Below, piece by piece: positions 45,280-54,417 of a stretch of 64,000 nucleotides of DNA (its first letter is position 1; each line of letters begins with the position of its first letter). Location of the stretch: NCBI GenBank assembly GCA_016711405.1, contig JADJSZ010000022.1:1-64000 (forward strand). The letters run 5' to 3'. The notes under the pieces were generated by a model, which ran no database searches, had not been told where the DNA came from, and saw only the letters and a program-made list of their open reading frames with translations. The stretch comes from Candidatus Hadersleviella danica (GTDB taxonomy: Bacteria; Chloroflexota; Anaerolineae; Promineifilales; Promineifilaceae). The position numbers were made by a program, and so were the translations under genes.

Positions 45280-45882
45280 ATGAGAACTGCAACGATTACA
45301 CGGACAACAAAAGAGACCGATATTGCCATCACGCTGGGGTTGGATGGGACGGGGCAACCTTCGATTAGCACGGGTGTGGGCTTTTTGGACCACATGCTCA
45401 CGGCCGTGGCCGTGCATGGCCTCTTCGATTTGCAGGTGAAGGCGGTGGGGGATTTGCACATTGACCCACACCACACCATCGAAGATGTGGGCATTGTGTT
45501 GGGGCAATGTTTGGATAAGGCGTTGGGCGGCCGAAGCGGCATCCAACGCATGGGGCACGCCTATGTGACAATGGATGAGGCGTTGGCGTTTGCGGCCGTG
45601 GATTTAAGCGGCCGTCCCTACTCTGTCTTCCATGCCCAGTGGCACACCCCCGCCATTGGCCAATTCCCCACCTCGCTGGTCGAGCATTTTTTCGAGTCGG
45701 TGGCCTTCCACGGCCGTCTCAACCTTCATGCGCGGGTCGAATACGGCCGCGATGACCACCACCAAGCGGAGGCGTTGTTCAAGGCACTAGCGCGGGCGTT
45801 ACGAGCGGCCGTAGAACCCGACCCTCGCCGGGTGGGCATCGCTTCCACCAAAGGCACGCTCTGTCAGTTAATCGGTCTTTAA
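45280..45882 (+). CDS. hisB: imidazoleglycerol-phosphate dehydratase
   Basis: 200 residues, the monofunctional bacterial form. Metal-binding and catalytic motifs: GVGFLDHMLTAVAVHG, DPHHTIEDVGIVLGQ, MDEALAFAAVDLSGRP, LVEHFFESVAFHGRLNLH and GRDDHHQAEALFKALARALR. It converts IGP to imidazole acetol phosphate, the substrate of HisC encoded just upstream. No Shine-Dalgarno before the ATG. Confidence 0.95.
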   Translation: MRTATITRTTKETDIAITLGLDGTGQPSISTGVGFLDHMLTAVAVHGLFDLQVKAVGDLHIDPHHTIEDVGIVLGQCLDKALGGRSGIQRMGHAYVTMDEALAFAAVDLSGRPYSVFHAQWHTPAIGQFPTSLVEHFFESVAFHGRLNLHARVEYGRDDHHQAEALFKALARALRAAVEPDPRRVGIASTKGTLCQLIGL

Positions 45883-45893
45883 GAGGCAACTTG

Positions 45894-46080
45894 TCATTGG
45901 GTGTGCCCTACTTTGGCCATACCGCTTAAAGCCTGAAGTTCTTCATCCGATTGTGTTAAAGTTGGCGGATCCATGGTGGGATTTTGGTAAGGGCGTAAAT
46001 GGCCAATGATCGCGAACCCCTGGCTGGGCAACCCGCACCAGCCGTTGTTTTAAATCGAGGGTGATAAACCTTGGACTCAT
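45894..46080 (-). CDS. small unknown protein antisense within the his cluster, frameshifted
   Basis: ATG at 46080 has an excellent TTGGAG-AACAAA ribosome site. The frame reads MSPRFITLDLKQRLVRVAQP, then a run of four C on the plus strand (46017-46020) breaks it. Removing one base gives GFAIIGHLRPYQNPTMDPPT and LTQSDEELQALSGMAKVGHT and a stop at 45894-45896, 61 residues in all. The restored protein is coherent, acidic at the end and soluble. I do not recognise it. It lies opposite to hisB and hisH in the gap between them. Confidence 0.5.
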
Positions 46081-46192
46081 TTTGTTCTCCAAAATGCAAA
46101 TCCTGAATGCAGTTCCCCAAAATAACTACTGAAAGGTAATGTATGGCTGGCAGACTGTAAATAGCGAGGAAAAAGACCAAAAAGACTAACCC

Positions 46193-46804
46193 ATGACCCA
46201 CATTGTAATGATTGACTATGGCGCGGGTAACATCCGCTCCGCTTTTAAGGCATTTGAGCATTTGGGAGCCGATATTGAGCTAACTAGTGACCCGCGCCGC
46301 GTGCTGAAAGGGGATAAACTGGTGTTGCCCGGCGTGGGCGCGTTTGGCGCGGGCATGGCCGAACTGCGCCGCCGCGATTTGGAAGACCCGATACACGAGG
46401 CTGTCGGCCGTGGCATTCCCCTGCTGGGCATCTGCGTCGGGATGCAATACCTGTTTGAGACGAGCGACGAAATGGGCCAGCACACAGGTTTGGGGCTAAT
46501 CCCCGGCCGTGTCACCCGTTTTGAGCCATCCCCAGACCACAAAGTGCCCCACATGGGCTGGAACCAACTCCACCATGACCAAACCCACCCCCTGCTGAAA
46601 GGGGTGGACAACGGAGCGTATTGCTACTTCGTCCATTCTTATTACTGCATCCCCACCCAGCCTGAAGACACCGTGGCCACGGCCGACTACGGCCGTGATT
46701 TTTGCGCCATCGTCGGCCGTGGTAACATCTTCGGGCTACAATTCCACCCCGAAAAAAGCCACACCATCGGCCTACGCATCCTGCAAAACTTCATAGAGAG
46801 CTAA
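46193..46804 (+). CDS. hisH: imidazole glycerol phosphate synthase, glutaminase subunit
   Basis: 203 residues. Class I glutamine amidotransferase: IVMIDYGAGNIRSAFKAFEH, LVLPGVGAFGAGM, nucleophile Cys 81 in LLGICVGMQYLFE, and catalytic His/Glu in LQFHPEKSHT. It supplies ammonia to HisF; no hisF is in the window. Third gene of the split his cluster, on the same strand as hisC and hisB. Confidence 0.95.
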   Translation: MTHIVMIDYGAGNIRSAFKAFEHLGADIELTSDPRRVLKGDKLVLPGVGAFGAGMAELRRRDLEDPIHEAVGRGIPLLGICVGMQYLFETSDEMGQHTGLGLIPGRVTRFEPSPDHKVPHMGWNQLHHDQTHPLLKGVDNGAYCYFVHSYYCIPTQPEDTVATADYGRDFCAIVGRGNIFGLQFHPEKSHTIGLRILQNFIES

Positions 46805-46805
46805 T

Positions 46806-46870
46806 CAGCGAGTCAGCATTTCAGCCAGTCAGCCCATTCCGCAATCCCCATTCCGCATTCCGCATTTCCC
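46806..46870. repeat. AGTCAGC and CATTCCG repeats before the GNAT gene
   Basis: GCGAGTCAGCATTTCAGCCA-type octamers pass into ATTCCGCAATCCCCATTCCG heptamers, ending CATTTCCC directly before the ATG. No Shine-Dalgarno is present. Confidence 0.7.
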
Positions 46871-47389
46871 ATGATTCGCCCCCTGACCATCTCCGACTTT
46901 GTGCCTTACCACGCTTTGCGGCGGCAGGCATTGGCCAGCGACCCGTTTTCGTTCCACACAACGATGGCCGATTGGAACGGCCGTACCCTTGCCGAACACG
47001 AACGCCGCTTCCGTTACACCCTCAACCAGCCCGATAACTTCATTTTGGGGGCATGGGCGGAAGCGGAAAAGGGGAAGCAATTGGTGGGCATGACCGCCTT
47101 CGAGCGGTATCAACGGGAAAGAATTCGCCATAAAGGGTATATTTGGGGAGTCTACCTTGTGCCCGAACAGCGCGGCCGTGGTTTGGGGAGTAAACTATTC
47201 GATACGGCTGTGCAAATGGCTCAAGAATTCGCTGGTTTGCGCCAAATCCAACTAACCGTCATGGCTCACAATGACCATGCCCTGCGCTTGTACCAATCTC
47301 GTGGTTTCCAAATTTTTGGCCACGAAAAAGCGGCCATGATTGCCAACGGCCGTGTTTACGACGAATTACACATGCAACTCCTTTTTTAG
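46871..47389 (+). CDS. GNAT family N-acetyltransferase
   Basis: 172 residues. GNAT fold: N-terminal IRPLTISDFVPYHALRRQAL, AcCoA-binding motif A in GVYLVPEQRGRGLGSKLFDT, and motif B in HNDHALRLYQSRGFQIFGHE. The acceptor is unknown. It sits behind hisH without obvious functional link. Confidence 0.88.
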   Translation: MIRPLTISDFVPYHALRRQALASDPFSFHTTMADWNGRTLAEHERRFRYTLNQPDNFILGAWAEAEKGKQLVGMTAFERYQRERIRHKGYIWGVYLVPEQRGRGLGSKLFDTAVQMAQEFAGLRQIQLTVMAHNDHALRLYQSRGFQIFGHEKAAMIANGRVYDELHMQLLF

Positions 47390-47392
47390 CCC

Positions 47393-47462
47393 ATCAGTCT
47401 TTCAGTCTTTCAGTCTTTCAGCAACGACTGACCGACTGACAGACTGATAGACTGACAGACTT
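47393..47462. repeat. TTTCAGTC / GACTGACA inverted octamers
   Basis: CAGTCTTTCAGTCTTTCAGT on the left and GACTGACCGACTGACAGACT..GATAGACTGACAGAC on the right form a hairpin between GNAT and LOG, reaching to five bases before the LOG ATG. Confidence 0.8.
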
Positions 47463-47465
47463 CCT

Positions 47466-48047
47466 ATGAAACGCATCTGTGTCTACTGCGGCTCCAGCCC
47501 CGGAGCATATCCCAAATACATGCAAGTCGCGCAAGAACTCGGCCGTGAACTGGCCGAGCGCGGCATTGAACTCGTCTACGGCGGCGGTAGCGTCGGCCTG
47601 ATGGGTGGCGTGGCCAACGCCGTCCTCGACGCAGGCGGAACCGTTCACGGCGTAATACCCCGTGGCCTGTTCGACCGCGAAGTGCCCCACCGCACCCTCA
47701 CCCACCTCTACGAAGTCGGTTCTATGCACGAGCGCAAAGCCCTCATGGCCGAACTTTCCGATGGTTTCCTCACCCTCCCCGGCGGGATTGGCACATTGGA
47801 AGAGCTATTCGAGAGCTGGAGTTGGATTCAGTTGGGCATCTACAAAAAGCCGTGCGGGTTGCTCAACATGGATGGCTACTATGACCACCTGCTCGCCTTC
47901 CTCGACAAAACAGTTCAACAAGGGTTCGTGCGCCGTAACCACCACGATATGGTCTTAGTGGACAACGACCCCATCCGCCTCCTCGACCGCCTCACCGAAT
48001 ACCAACCACAGTTGGTAAGTAGGTGGATGGGGAAGGATGAGATTTAG
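47466..48047 (+). CDS. LOG family protein (cytokinin riboside 5'-monophosphate phosphoribohydrolase-like)
   Basis: 193 residues. Rossmann-like fold with KRICVYCGSSPGAYPKYMQV at the start, YGGGSVGLMGGVANAVLDAG, and the family signature LPGGIGTLEELFE preceded by MHERKALMAE. LOG proteins cleave nucleoside monophosphates (often AMP or cytokinin ribotide) to base and ribose 5-phosphate. Older databases call them lysine decarboxylases in error. Full-length. Confidence 0.92.
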   Translation: MKRICVYCGSSPGAYPKYMQVAQELGRELAERGIELVYGGGSVGLMGGVANAVLDAGGTVHGVIPRGLFDREVPHRTLTHLYEVGSMHERKALMAELSDGFLTLPGGIGTLEELFESWSWIQLGIYKKPCGLLNMDGYYDHLLAFLDKTVQQGFVRRNHHDMVLVDNDPIRLLDRLTEYQPQLVSRWMGKDEI

Positions 48048-48169
48048 ATAGAGTGTAGAGATAGAGATAGAGGGGAATGCAGTAGGCCAGCCAACTAAGA
48101 ACCCCTCTATCTCTATCTCCTATCTCTATCTATGAATAACCAGTAACCAATAACGAATAACCTACCCTA
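48046..48169. repeat. GATAGAG inverted repeat followed by ACCAATAACG units
   Basis: TAGAGATAGAGATAGAGGGG and ACCCCTCTATCTCTATCTCC pair across a 33-base loop, then AATAACCAGTAACCAATAAC and GAATAACC. Two repeat families share one gap, just ahead of the lpdA ribosome site. Confidence 0.8.
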
Positions 48170-48184
48170 CAGGAGAAAACCATC

Positions 48185-49575
48185 ATGGCCGAACAATATG
48201 ATGTGGTTGTCATTGGCGCAGGCCGGGCGGCTATGTGGCCGCCATTCGCGCCGCCCAACTTGGGCTAAAAGTCGCTTGTATCGAAAAACAATGGCTGGGA
48301 GGCGTGTGCCTGAACATTGGATGCATCCCCTCCAAAGCTTTGCTCAAAAATGCGGAAATCATAGACACCGTGCAAAACCGCGCCAAAGAGTTGGGCTTTA
48401 GCTACGACAATCTCAAGATTGATTACAGCGTGGCCTTCAAGCGCAGTCGGGATGCTTCTAATCGGTTGGTCAAAGGGATTGGCTCGCTGTTCCGCAAGAA
48501 CAAAGTGACCCATATCGAGGGCACGGCCGTTTTCAACGACCCACACACCGTCACCGTGACCGACAACGAGGGCAAAACCCAATCCGTCTCGGGCAAAAAT
48601 TTCATCATCGCTACAGGCGCACGGCCGCGTGAACTCCCCGGCCTCGAGTTCGACGGCCAAAAAGTGGTCAGCTACATCGAGGCGATTATGTCGGATAGTG
48701 TGCCCTCAGCGGCCGTCGTCGTCGGCTCGGGCGCCATTGGCATGGAATTCACCTACGTCTGGGCCAACTACGGCACCAAAGTGACCATGGTGGAACTGCT
48801 CGACCGCATGTTGCCCCGCGAAGAGCCAGAAATCAGCAAAGAGATGGAGAAAATCTATAAAAAGATGGGCGTGGACTTTAAGCCCAAGACGACCATCAAA
48901 AATTTGGACAAAAGCGGTGCTGGTGTCAAAGTCACTTTTAGCGACGACAGTGTCGTTGAAGTGGACAAAGTGCTGGTGGCCGTCAGCTTTGTGCCCAACG
49001 TGGAAAACATTGGCCTCGAGGCGGCCGGGGTGCAACTCAGCCAGCGGGGCATGTTGGCCATAGACAAGCAAATGCGCACCAACGTGCCCCACATCTACGC
49101 CATCGGCGACGTGACAGGCGAACTAATGCTGGCCCATGTCGCTTCGGCGATGGGCATTGTCTGCGCCGAAGTGATTGCTGGGCACGAAACCATCGAACTG
49201 AACTACATGATGATGCCCCGCGCCACCTATACCGTGCCCCAAGTGGCCAGCTTTGGCTACACCGAGGCGGAGGCCAAGGCGGCCGGGTACGAACTAAAAA
49301 TAGGCAACTTCCCCTTCATCGCCAACGGCCGTGCCCTTGGCATGGGCAAAAAAGATGGCTTTGTCAAAATCATTGCCGATGCCAAATATGGCGAGATTTT
49401 GGGGGCGCACATGATTGGCCCCGACGTGGCCGAACTGTTGCCCGAGCTGACCTTGGCGCAGATGAACGAACTAACGGCCGAAGAAATCGCCCGCAACGTC
49501 CACGCCCACCCCACCCTCAGCGAAGTAATTATGGAAGCGGCTCACGGCGTAGAAGGCCAGCCGATTCACATCTAA
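48185..49575 (+). CDS. lpdA: dihydrolipoamide dehydrogenase, one-base frameshift
   Basis: ATG at 48185 with ACAGGAGAAAACC before it. MAEQYDVVVIGAG leads into GGCCGGG (48221-48227) where one C is missing; restoring it gives GPGGYVAAIRAAQLGLKVAC in frame with the rest, 463 residues. Redox-active Cys pair GGVCLNIGCIPSK (C42, C47), NAD motif VVVGSGAIGMEFTYVWANYG, FAD motif HIYAIGDVTG and the active-site base HAHPTLSE. It reoxidises lipoamide in the pyruvate and 2-oxoglutarate dehydrogenase or glycine cleavage complexes. No complex partner is adjacent. The frameshift is likely a sequencing error. Confidence 0.93.
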
Positions 49576-49600
49576 CAAAAGTGCTGGGTGCGGTAAAAAA

Positions 49601-49677
49601 GTACAAAGGACGAAGTACGAAGTACGAAATTACCCGAGGGATGTCGTACTTCGTACTTCGTAATTCGTCCTTTTTCA
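49601..49677. repeat. GTACGAA inverted repeat
   Basis: GTACAAAGGACGAAGTACGA..AGTACGAAATTAC on the left and GTCGTACTTCGTACTTCGTA..ATTCGTCCTTTTTC on the right give a stem of about 28 bp. Downstream of lpdA, with the 3' arm ending in T5, so a terminator is plausible. Confidence 0.8.
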
Positions 49678-49725
49678 GTAACTCAGCACTCAGCATTTAT
49701 CCCCGAATGGGGACTCAGCACTCCC

Positions 49726-50934
49726 ATGTCCTCTCTCATCCCCAAACAAGGCTCGACCCTGTTTTATTTGGCCTTACTCGTGTTGCCAATCGTGGGCGGC
49801 TTTTTGTCGTGGGATTATTTTGGGGTTCAGCAAGGGCTGTTGGGCGCGGCCGTGTGGCTGGTGCTGTTCGGCCTCATCTTTGTGGCGCGAGTCGCCTTTT
49901 ACTCGATTACCCTCCTGCCCCCCGATTTGCCCAATCGGCAAGAGCAGGCGTTTAACCTGATTTTGCAACATTATTTGTCGCCCCCCCCCACGGCCGCCAG
50001 CGGCCGTGAATGGGATGGCGTGCCCCCCAGCCTCGACAAATTTCGCGCAGGGGTGGTGGATAGCCACATTGTGCTGGCTCTGGGCAGGGGCGAAGGGTTT
50101 GCCCGTGCGGCTGGCCCCGGCTACATCCAATTGCGTGCCGACGAGAGAATCAAGCATGTGCTCGATTTACGCCACCACCAGCGGCAACAAGTCATTCAGG
50201 CCGTCACGCGGGATGGCATTCCCCTCAAAACAGATTTAACCGTTGTCTTTCGGGTGCGCCGCCAAGCAGACGAGGAAGCGGCCGACAACAACCCTTACCC
50301 CTACGACCCCAGCGCCATTTTTCAGGTGAGCTATTTCAGCACCTATGGCGAAGGGGAGAGCGAAATTGCGTGGACTGAGCGCGTCGTGCCGCTGGCCGCG
50401 GCCGAACTCATCGCCGAAATTGCCAACTACACCTTAGACGAGGTGTACACCCGCGCCCCCTTCCTGCCCAACTCGAAAACCCGTTTGGAGCCAGACAAAG
50501 TGGAAGAAGCGGTTCAACTCCGCTTGCAAAATCGGCTGTTAGAGAGCGGGGTGGAAATTGTGGCTATTCAACTGGGCAACATCACTCTGCCCGAAAACGT
50601 GAACCAGCAACGCATCGCCAATTGGCAAGCGCATTGGCAACGGCAATCCCAAGTGGAATTGGCGCGGGGGGACGCGGCCGCTTTGCAAAGCATGGAACAA
50701 GCACGAGCGGCGGCCGAACTCGATTTTATTCGCCAAATTATGGATACCATTGAGCAAAACGCCCCCTCGGGCGGCTGGCGGCTCACCGATGTGGTCAATT
50801 TGGCCACCGTGCAAGCGCTCGAAAGCGGCACGGCCGCCCTGAGTACCAGCACGACCACCCCCACCGAAATGCCCTCCCAACTGATGAACACCCTTGCCTA
50901 TTTGCAAGAAGTGGCCAGCAGGGAAGAGCCGTAA
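49726..50934 (+). CDS. SPFH/band 7-like membrane protein, first of a pair
   Basis: 402 residues. Two membrane helices at the start (about 12-32 and 38-62), then a long soluble part. LDKFRAGVVDSHIVLALGRG, GPGYIQLRADERIKHVLDLR, QVIQAVTRDGIPLKTDLTVV and FRVRR resemble SPFH (stomatin/prohibitin) proteins; the helix ESGVEIVAIQLGNITLPENV followed by WQAHWQRQSQVELARGDAAA matches the C-terminal coiled coil of HflK/HflC type proteins. The function is probably membrane scaffolding or protease control. The next gene encodes a paralogue. Confidence 0.75.
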   Translation: MSSLIPKQGSTLFYLALLVLPIVGGFLSWDYFGVQQGLLGAAVWLVLFGLIFVARVAFYSITLLPPDLPNRQEQAFNLILQHYLSPPPTAASGREWDGVPPSLDKFRAGVVDSHIVLALGRGEGFARAAGPGYIQLRADERIKHVLDLRHHQRQQVIQAVTRDGIPLKTDLTVVFRVRRQADEEAADNNPYPYDPSAIFQVSYFSTYGEGESEIAWTERVVPLAAAELIAEIANYTLDEVYTRAPFLPNSKTRLEPDKVEEAVQLRLQNRLLESGVEIVAIQLGNITLPENVNQQRIANWQAHWQRQSQVELARGDAAALQSMEQARAAAELDFIRQIMDTIEQNAPSGGWRLTDVVNLATVQALESGTAALSTSTTTPTEMPSQLMNTLAYLQEVASREEP

Positions 50935-51020
50935 GCTGTTAGCCATAAGCCATAAGCCAAGCTCATAGTTTGGCCAACCAACTTCACCTCTATCTCTATC
51001 TCCTGTCTCTATCTCTTCCC

Positions 51021-52298
51021 ATGAGCGAACAGCAAAGCAAACGCTACCTTCAATTGGCCCTCGGGCTGGTGTTTGTGGGTGCGTGGCTGTTTGCCCGCTA
51101 CATTGAGCGGATTGATTTGGCGGTGAACACGCCTACCTATTTGCAGGCGTTTGTCGGGGCTGGCGTTCCCCGCGCCCTGTTGTTTGTGATGGAGCTATTT
51201 TCCCCCCGCGTCTTGCGCCACCTCATCCCCTTTGGCGTGGGCTGGTACTTGGCTCGCCAAGCGACGCTCTCGCTGGTGCAAGATTTGTTCGATTTGTCCT
51301 CGCCCACGGCCGCTGAATCGTTCTTGCAACGCTATGTCTTGCCCGATTCCCCACCGGGCAGACCATTGAAAATTGAGCGGCGGACGTTCCACAAAGATAG
51401 GTTGCAAAGCCCGCTCTTGCGCTATGGCGGCCCCGGCAAAATCACCCTTGCCCAAGCGGATGTGGCCACGACAGAGCGCAACGGCCGTTTTATGCGCGTG
51501 CTTGGCCCCGGCGAACACAATCTGCGCCCCTACGAATATGTGCGTTCGGTGCTGGATGTGCGCTCGCAAGAACGGCCGCGCTACGGCTTGCGCCTCTTCA
51601 CCCAAGATGGCATCGAACTGCGCACCGATATGGTGCTGACCTTTTGCATCGGCCGTGGCGGCCGTGAAGTGGACGAACAAACTCCCTACCCGTATGACGA
51701 CGAGCAGGTGCGCCGCGCCGCCTACACCGAAATTTTGCTCGAAGATGGGCACAAACAGGGCTGGAACGCCCAACCCATCCTCACGGCCGAGCGGGTTTTG
51801 CGCGAGTTGGTCAGCAAACAACCCCTCGACAAACTGCTCTACCGCGACAATCCCCACCTGAACCCGCACGAGTTGTTGCTGGAAAAATTTGAAGCGACGG
51901 CCAAACAACAACTGGCCGACATGGGCATTGATTTGCTCGCGGTGCGGCTCGGCCGTTTGGAAGCCCCCGACTCTGTTACCCAACAACTCATCGAACATTG
52001 GCGCGCCCACTGGCAAAGCCAGCAGAGGGAACAACAGGGCACAAGCGCGGCGGTTGCGCATCGGCAACTGGAAGATGCCCGCACCAAAGCCAAAGCGGAA
52101 GCTGTGCGCCAAATCCTACGCGAAATCCAAATCACCCCCGCCCAAGGCCACGCCCCCACCCCTCAGGATGTTTTGGCCTTGCGCCTCTTGGATGCACTGG
52201 GTAACATGACCCAACGTGCCAACGCCATCCGCGAAACAAACCGCATCCGCCTAGTACGGGAACAATTGTTGTTGGGCAAAGAAGAGAAGGAATTGTGA
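51021..52298 (+). CDS. SPFH/band 7-like membrane protein, second of a pair
   Basis: 425 residues from the ATG at 51021 (CTCTTCCC before it, no Shine-Dalgarno); an upstream in-frame ATG falls in a TATCTC repeat. Two or three membrane helices (about 8-25, 43-62 and 67-85), then the same block order as the gene upstream: GRFMRVLGPGEHNLRPYEYV, RSVLDVRSQERPRYGLRLFT, QDGIELRTDMVLTFCI, ADMGIDLLAVRLGRLEAPDS and a coiled coil. The tandem pair with diverged sequences suggests a hetero-oligomer, as for HflK-HflC, but no ftsH is nearby. Confidence 0.75.
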   Translation: MSEQQSKRYLQLALGLVFVGAWLFARYIERIDLAVNTPTYLQAFVGAGVPRALLFVMELFSPRVLRHLIPFGVGWYLARQATLSLVQDLFDLSSPTAAESFLQRYVLPDSPPGRPLKIERRTFHKDRLQSPLLRYGGPGKITLAQADVATTERNGRFMRVLGPGEHNLRPYEYVRSVLDVRSQERPRYGLRLFTQDGIELRTDMVLTFCIGRGGREVDEQTPYPYDDEQVRRAAYTEILLEDGHKQGWNAQPILTAERVLRELVSKQPLDKLLYRDNPHLNPHELLLEKFEATAKQQLADMGIDLLAVRLGRLEAPDSVTQQLIEHWRAHWQSQQREQQGTSAAVAHRQLEDARTKAKAEAVRQILREIQITPAQGHAPTPQDVLALRLLDALGNMTQRANAIRETNRIRLVREQLLLGKEEKEL

Positions 52299-52372
52299 AT
52301 TGGGAATGTTGAATTGTGAATGGCTGACTAGCTGAAATGCTGACAGGCTGACCAGCTCCTCAGGAGGTTTTT

Positions 52373-53299
52373 GTGGGCGAACATATTTTAGTGATTGGGG
52401 CGAGTTTGTTGGATACCAAGGGCAAGCCGATTGCGGGATTAGAGCCGGGAACCTCGAACCCCGCCTACATTCGCTCCACACGAGGGGGCACGGCCCGCAA
52501 TGTGGCCGAGAATTTGGCTCGGCTGGGGGCCACCGTGGTGCTGGTTTCGGCCGTGGGCGAGGACAACACAGGCCAACGGTTGCTGGAAAGCACGGCCGCC
52601 GCTGGGGTAGATACCACCCATGTGCAAATCATCGCTGGGGCGCGGACAGGTGGCTACATTGTCCTGCTCGATGAGCAAGGCAAGTTGATGGTCGCTTTGG
52701 ACGACACGGCCGTCATGTCCCATGTCTCGGCCGATTATTTGCGCCAGCACGAAAATTTATTTGCGGCGGCCGACATGCTCATGCTCGATGGCGGGGTCAC
52801 GGCCGAAGCGTTTGCGGTGGCCATTGAACTCGCCCGCAAACACAAAGTCCCCATCTGTGCCGACCCCTCCTCCGCCCGCTTGGCTGGCAAGCTCATCCCC
52901 TACTTGCCCTATTTAGACCTTGTTGTGCCCAATGAGGTGGAAGCGGCCGAGCTGTGCCACACCGAATTTACGGGCTATGACCCCGAGAAGAGCCTCCTCC
53001 TCGCCCGCCAACTCATGCAAAAAGGGGTGCAACAGGTGGTCATCACCCTCTCCGATTTTGGGCTGGTGTATGTCACCTCGGAAGAAAGCGGCTATTTGCC
53101 CGCCCACTACACCGAGATGATAGACAGCACGGGCACGGGCGATGCCATCACGGCCGCCATCATGTTTGGCCTGCTGAATGGTCTGGACACGGCCGAATGT
53201 ATGCGCCTCGGCACGGCCGCGGCCAGCCTCACGCTCCAAATCGGCGAAACTGTTGTGCCCGATTTAAGCCTTGATATGCTCTATGAACACTTGTTGTAA
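52373..53299 (+). CDS. PfkB family sugar/nucleoside kinase
   Basis: 308 residues starting at a GTG with a strong CAGGAGG ribosome site (VGEHILVIGASLLDTKGKPI). PfkB signature 1 is around RGGTARNVAENLARLGATVV, and signature 2 DSTGTGDAITAAIMFGL carries the catalytic Asp. DPSSARLAGKLIPYLPYLDL and VPNEVEAAELC are typical of the ribokinase/pseudouridine kinase branch. The substrate is unassigned; pseudouridine or another nucleoside is possible. Confidence 0.85.
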   Translation: MGEHILVIGASLLDTKGKPIAGLEPGTSNPAYIRSTRGGTARNVAENLARLGATVVLVSAVGEDNTGQRLLESTAAAGVDTTHVQIIAGARTGGYIVLLDEQGKLMVALDDTAVMSHVSADYLRQHENLFAAADMLMLDGGVTAEAFAVAIELARKHKVPICADPSSARLAGKLIPYLPYLDLVVPNEVEAAELCHTEFTGYDPEKSLLLARQLMQKGVQQVVITLSDFGLVYVTSEESGYLPAHYTEMIDSTGTGDAITAAIMFGLLNGLDTAECMRLGTAAASLTLQIGETVVPDLSLDMLYEHLL

Positions 53300-53323
53300 G
53301 AGCAGACAAGGGCGAACCGCCAA

Positions 53324-53352
53324 TTGGCGCACAAAATTGCTTGTGATAAAAT
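53324..53352 (+). promoter_or_regulatory. possible promoter of the cox operon
   Basis: TTGGCG (53324-53329) and TAAAAT (53347-53352) with a 17-base spacer, about 120 bases upstream of coxB. It is in the only long non-repeat gap ahead of the operon. Confidence 0.45.
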
Positions 53353-53474
53353 GTACAAACAAATTCCCGCCTGAGTAACCATCTGGATGCTGGCCAAAAA
53401 TAAACAGAGGTTGACCTCTCCCCGGCCGCTTCCAGCCCCCTACTTTTATCCTAAACACACCACAGTGGGTGATT

Positions 53475-54404
53475 ATGAATAGCACAACCAAACATCTTTC
53501 TATTGCTGGCTTATTAACTTTGCTCACCACGGCCGTTGTGTATGTCCTCATCTCCGGCCGTTTTTTGAACTTCGCCTTCTTCCAACTGCCCACCCAAGCC
53601 AGCGCCGAAGGGGTCATCATTGATAATCTCATGGATGGCCACTTTATTTTGATGTCCTTCCTCTTTGCAATCATCGTTGCCCCCAGTTCCTATGCCTTCT
53701 ATGCCTTTCGGCGGCGGCAAGGGGATGAAACGGACGCACCACACATCCACGAGAACACCGTTCTCGAAATCGGCTGGACAGTTGCCCCCATTATCCTCGT
53801 CGTTGGTTTTGCTATTTGGGGCGTGCAAGCCTACACCCAAGTCCTTGCCTTCGAGCCAACCGACCGCATCATTCGCGCCCAAGCCTACAAATGGGATTGG
53901 AGCTTCTATTACCCCGAATTAGACAATCAAGTGAGTGCCAGCCTAGTTCTCGAGGTTAATCAGCCCGTCAAATTGGAGATGCAATCAACCGACATCATCC
54001 ATGCCTTTTGGGTTCCCGAGTTCCGCGTCAAGCAAGATGTGGTTCCCCTCAATCCCAATGACCCCCGCCAAAGTTTCCGCGATACGGAACTATACGACCC
54101 CGAAGCGGCTAACTACACCCCCACCGTGCTTCGCATCACTCCCACCCAAACAGGGGTGTACCGGGTGCGGTGCGCCGAAATTTGCGGCACCAATCATTAT
54201 GGGATGTTGGCTCATGTCCATGTTCTCGATGCGGCCGATTACCAAGCATGGCTCAACGGCGAACTAACCCTCCCCACCGACCCCGGTGTGGGCAACACCC
54301 AACAAATTAATCCTGACGGCCGTGTCAATGAGAGCTATTACATCCCTGAATTAGCACAATACTGCCAAACCAAATACGGCAATCCAGAATGCATCGGCAA
54401 CTAA
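53475..54404 (+). CDS. coxB: cytochrome c oxidase subunit II
   Basis: 309 residues from the ATG at 53475 (a GTG two codons earlier is possible). Three hydrophobic segments: a signal-like helix (about 10-30) and the two subunit II helices (about 55-80 and 95-117). A periplasmic-type cupredoxin domain follows with AQAYKWDWSFYYPEL, the CuA ligands His in IIHAFWVPEFRVKQD and RCAEICGTNHYGM (two Cys, Glu carbonyl, His, Met). There is no fused cytochrome c domain, unlike caa3 subunit II. It receives electrons from a c-type cytochrome or cupredoxin, outside the membrane. Confidence 0.95.
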   Translation: MNSTTKHLSIAGLLTLLTTAVVYVLISGRFLNFAFFQLPTQASAEGVIIDNLMDGHFILMSFLFAIIVAPSSYAFYAFRRRQGDETDAPHIHENTVLEIGWTVAPIILVVGFAIWGVQAYTQVLAFEPTDRIIRAQAYKWDWSFYYPELDNQVSASLVLEVNQPVKLEMQSTDIIHAFWVPEFRVKQDVVPLNPNDPRQSFRDTELYDPEAANYTPTVLRITPTQTGVYRVRCAEICGTNHYGMLAHVHVLDAADYQAWLNGELTLPTDPGVGNTQQINPDGRVNESYYIPELAQYCQTKYGNPECIGN

Positions 54405-54417
54405 AGTAAAGGTGCAA

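Noticed and set aside
51195..52112. 305-residue minus-strand frame
   Set aside because: Shadow of the second SPFH-like gene; no motif.
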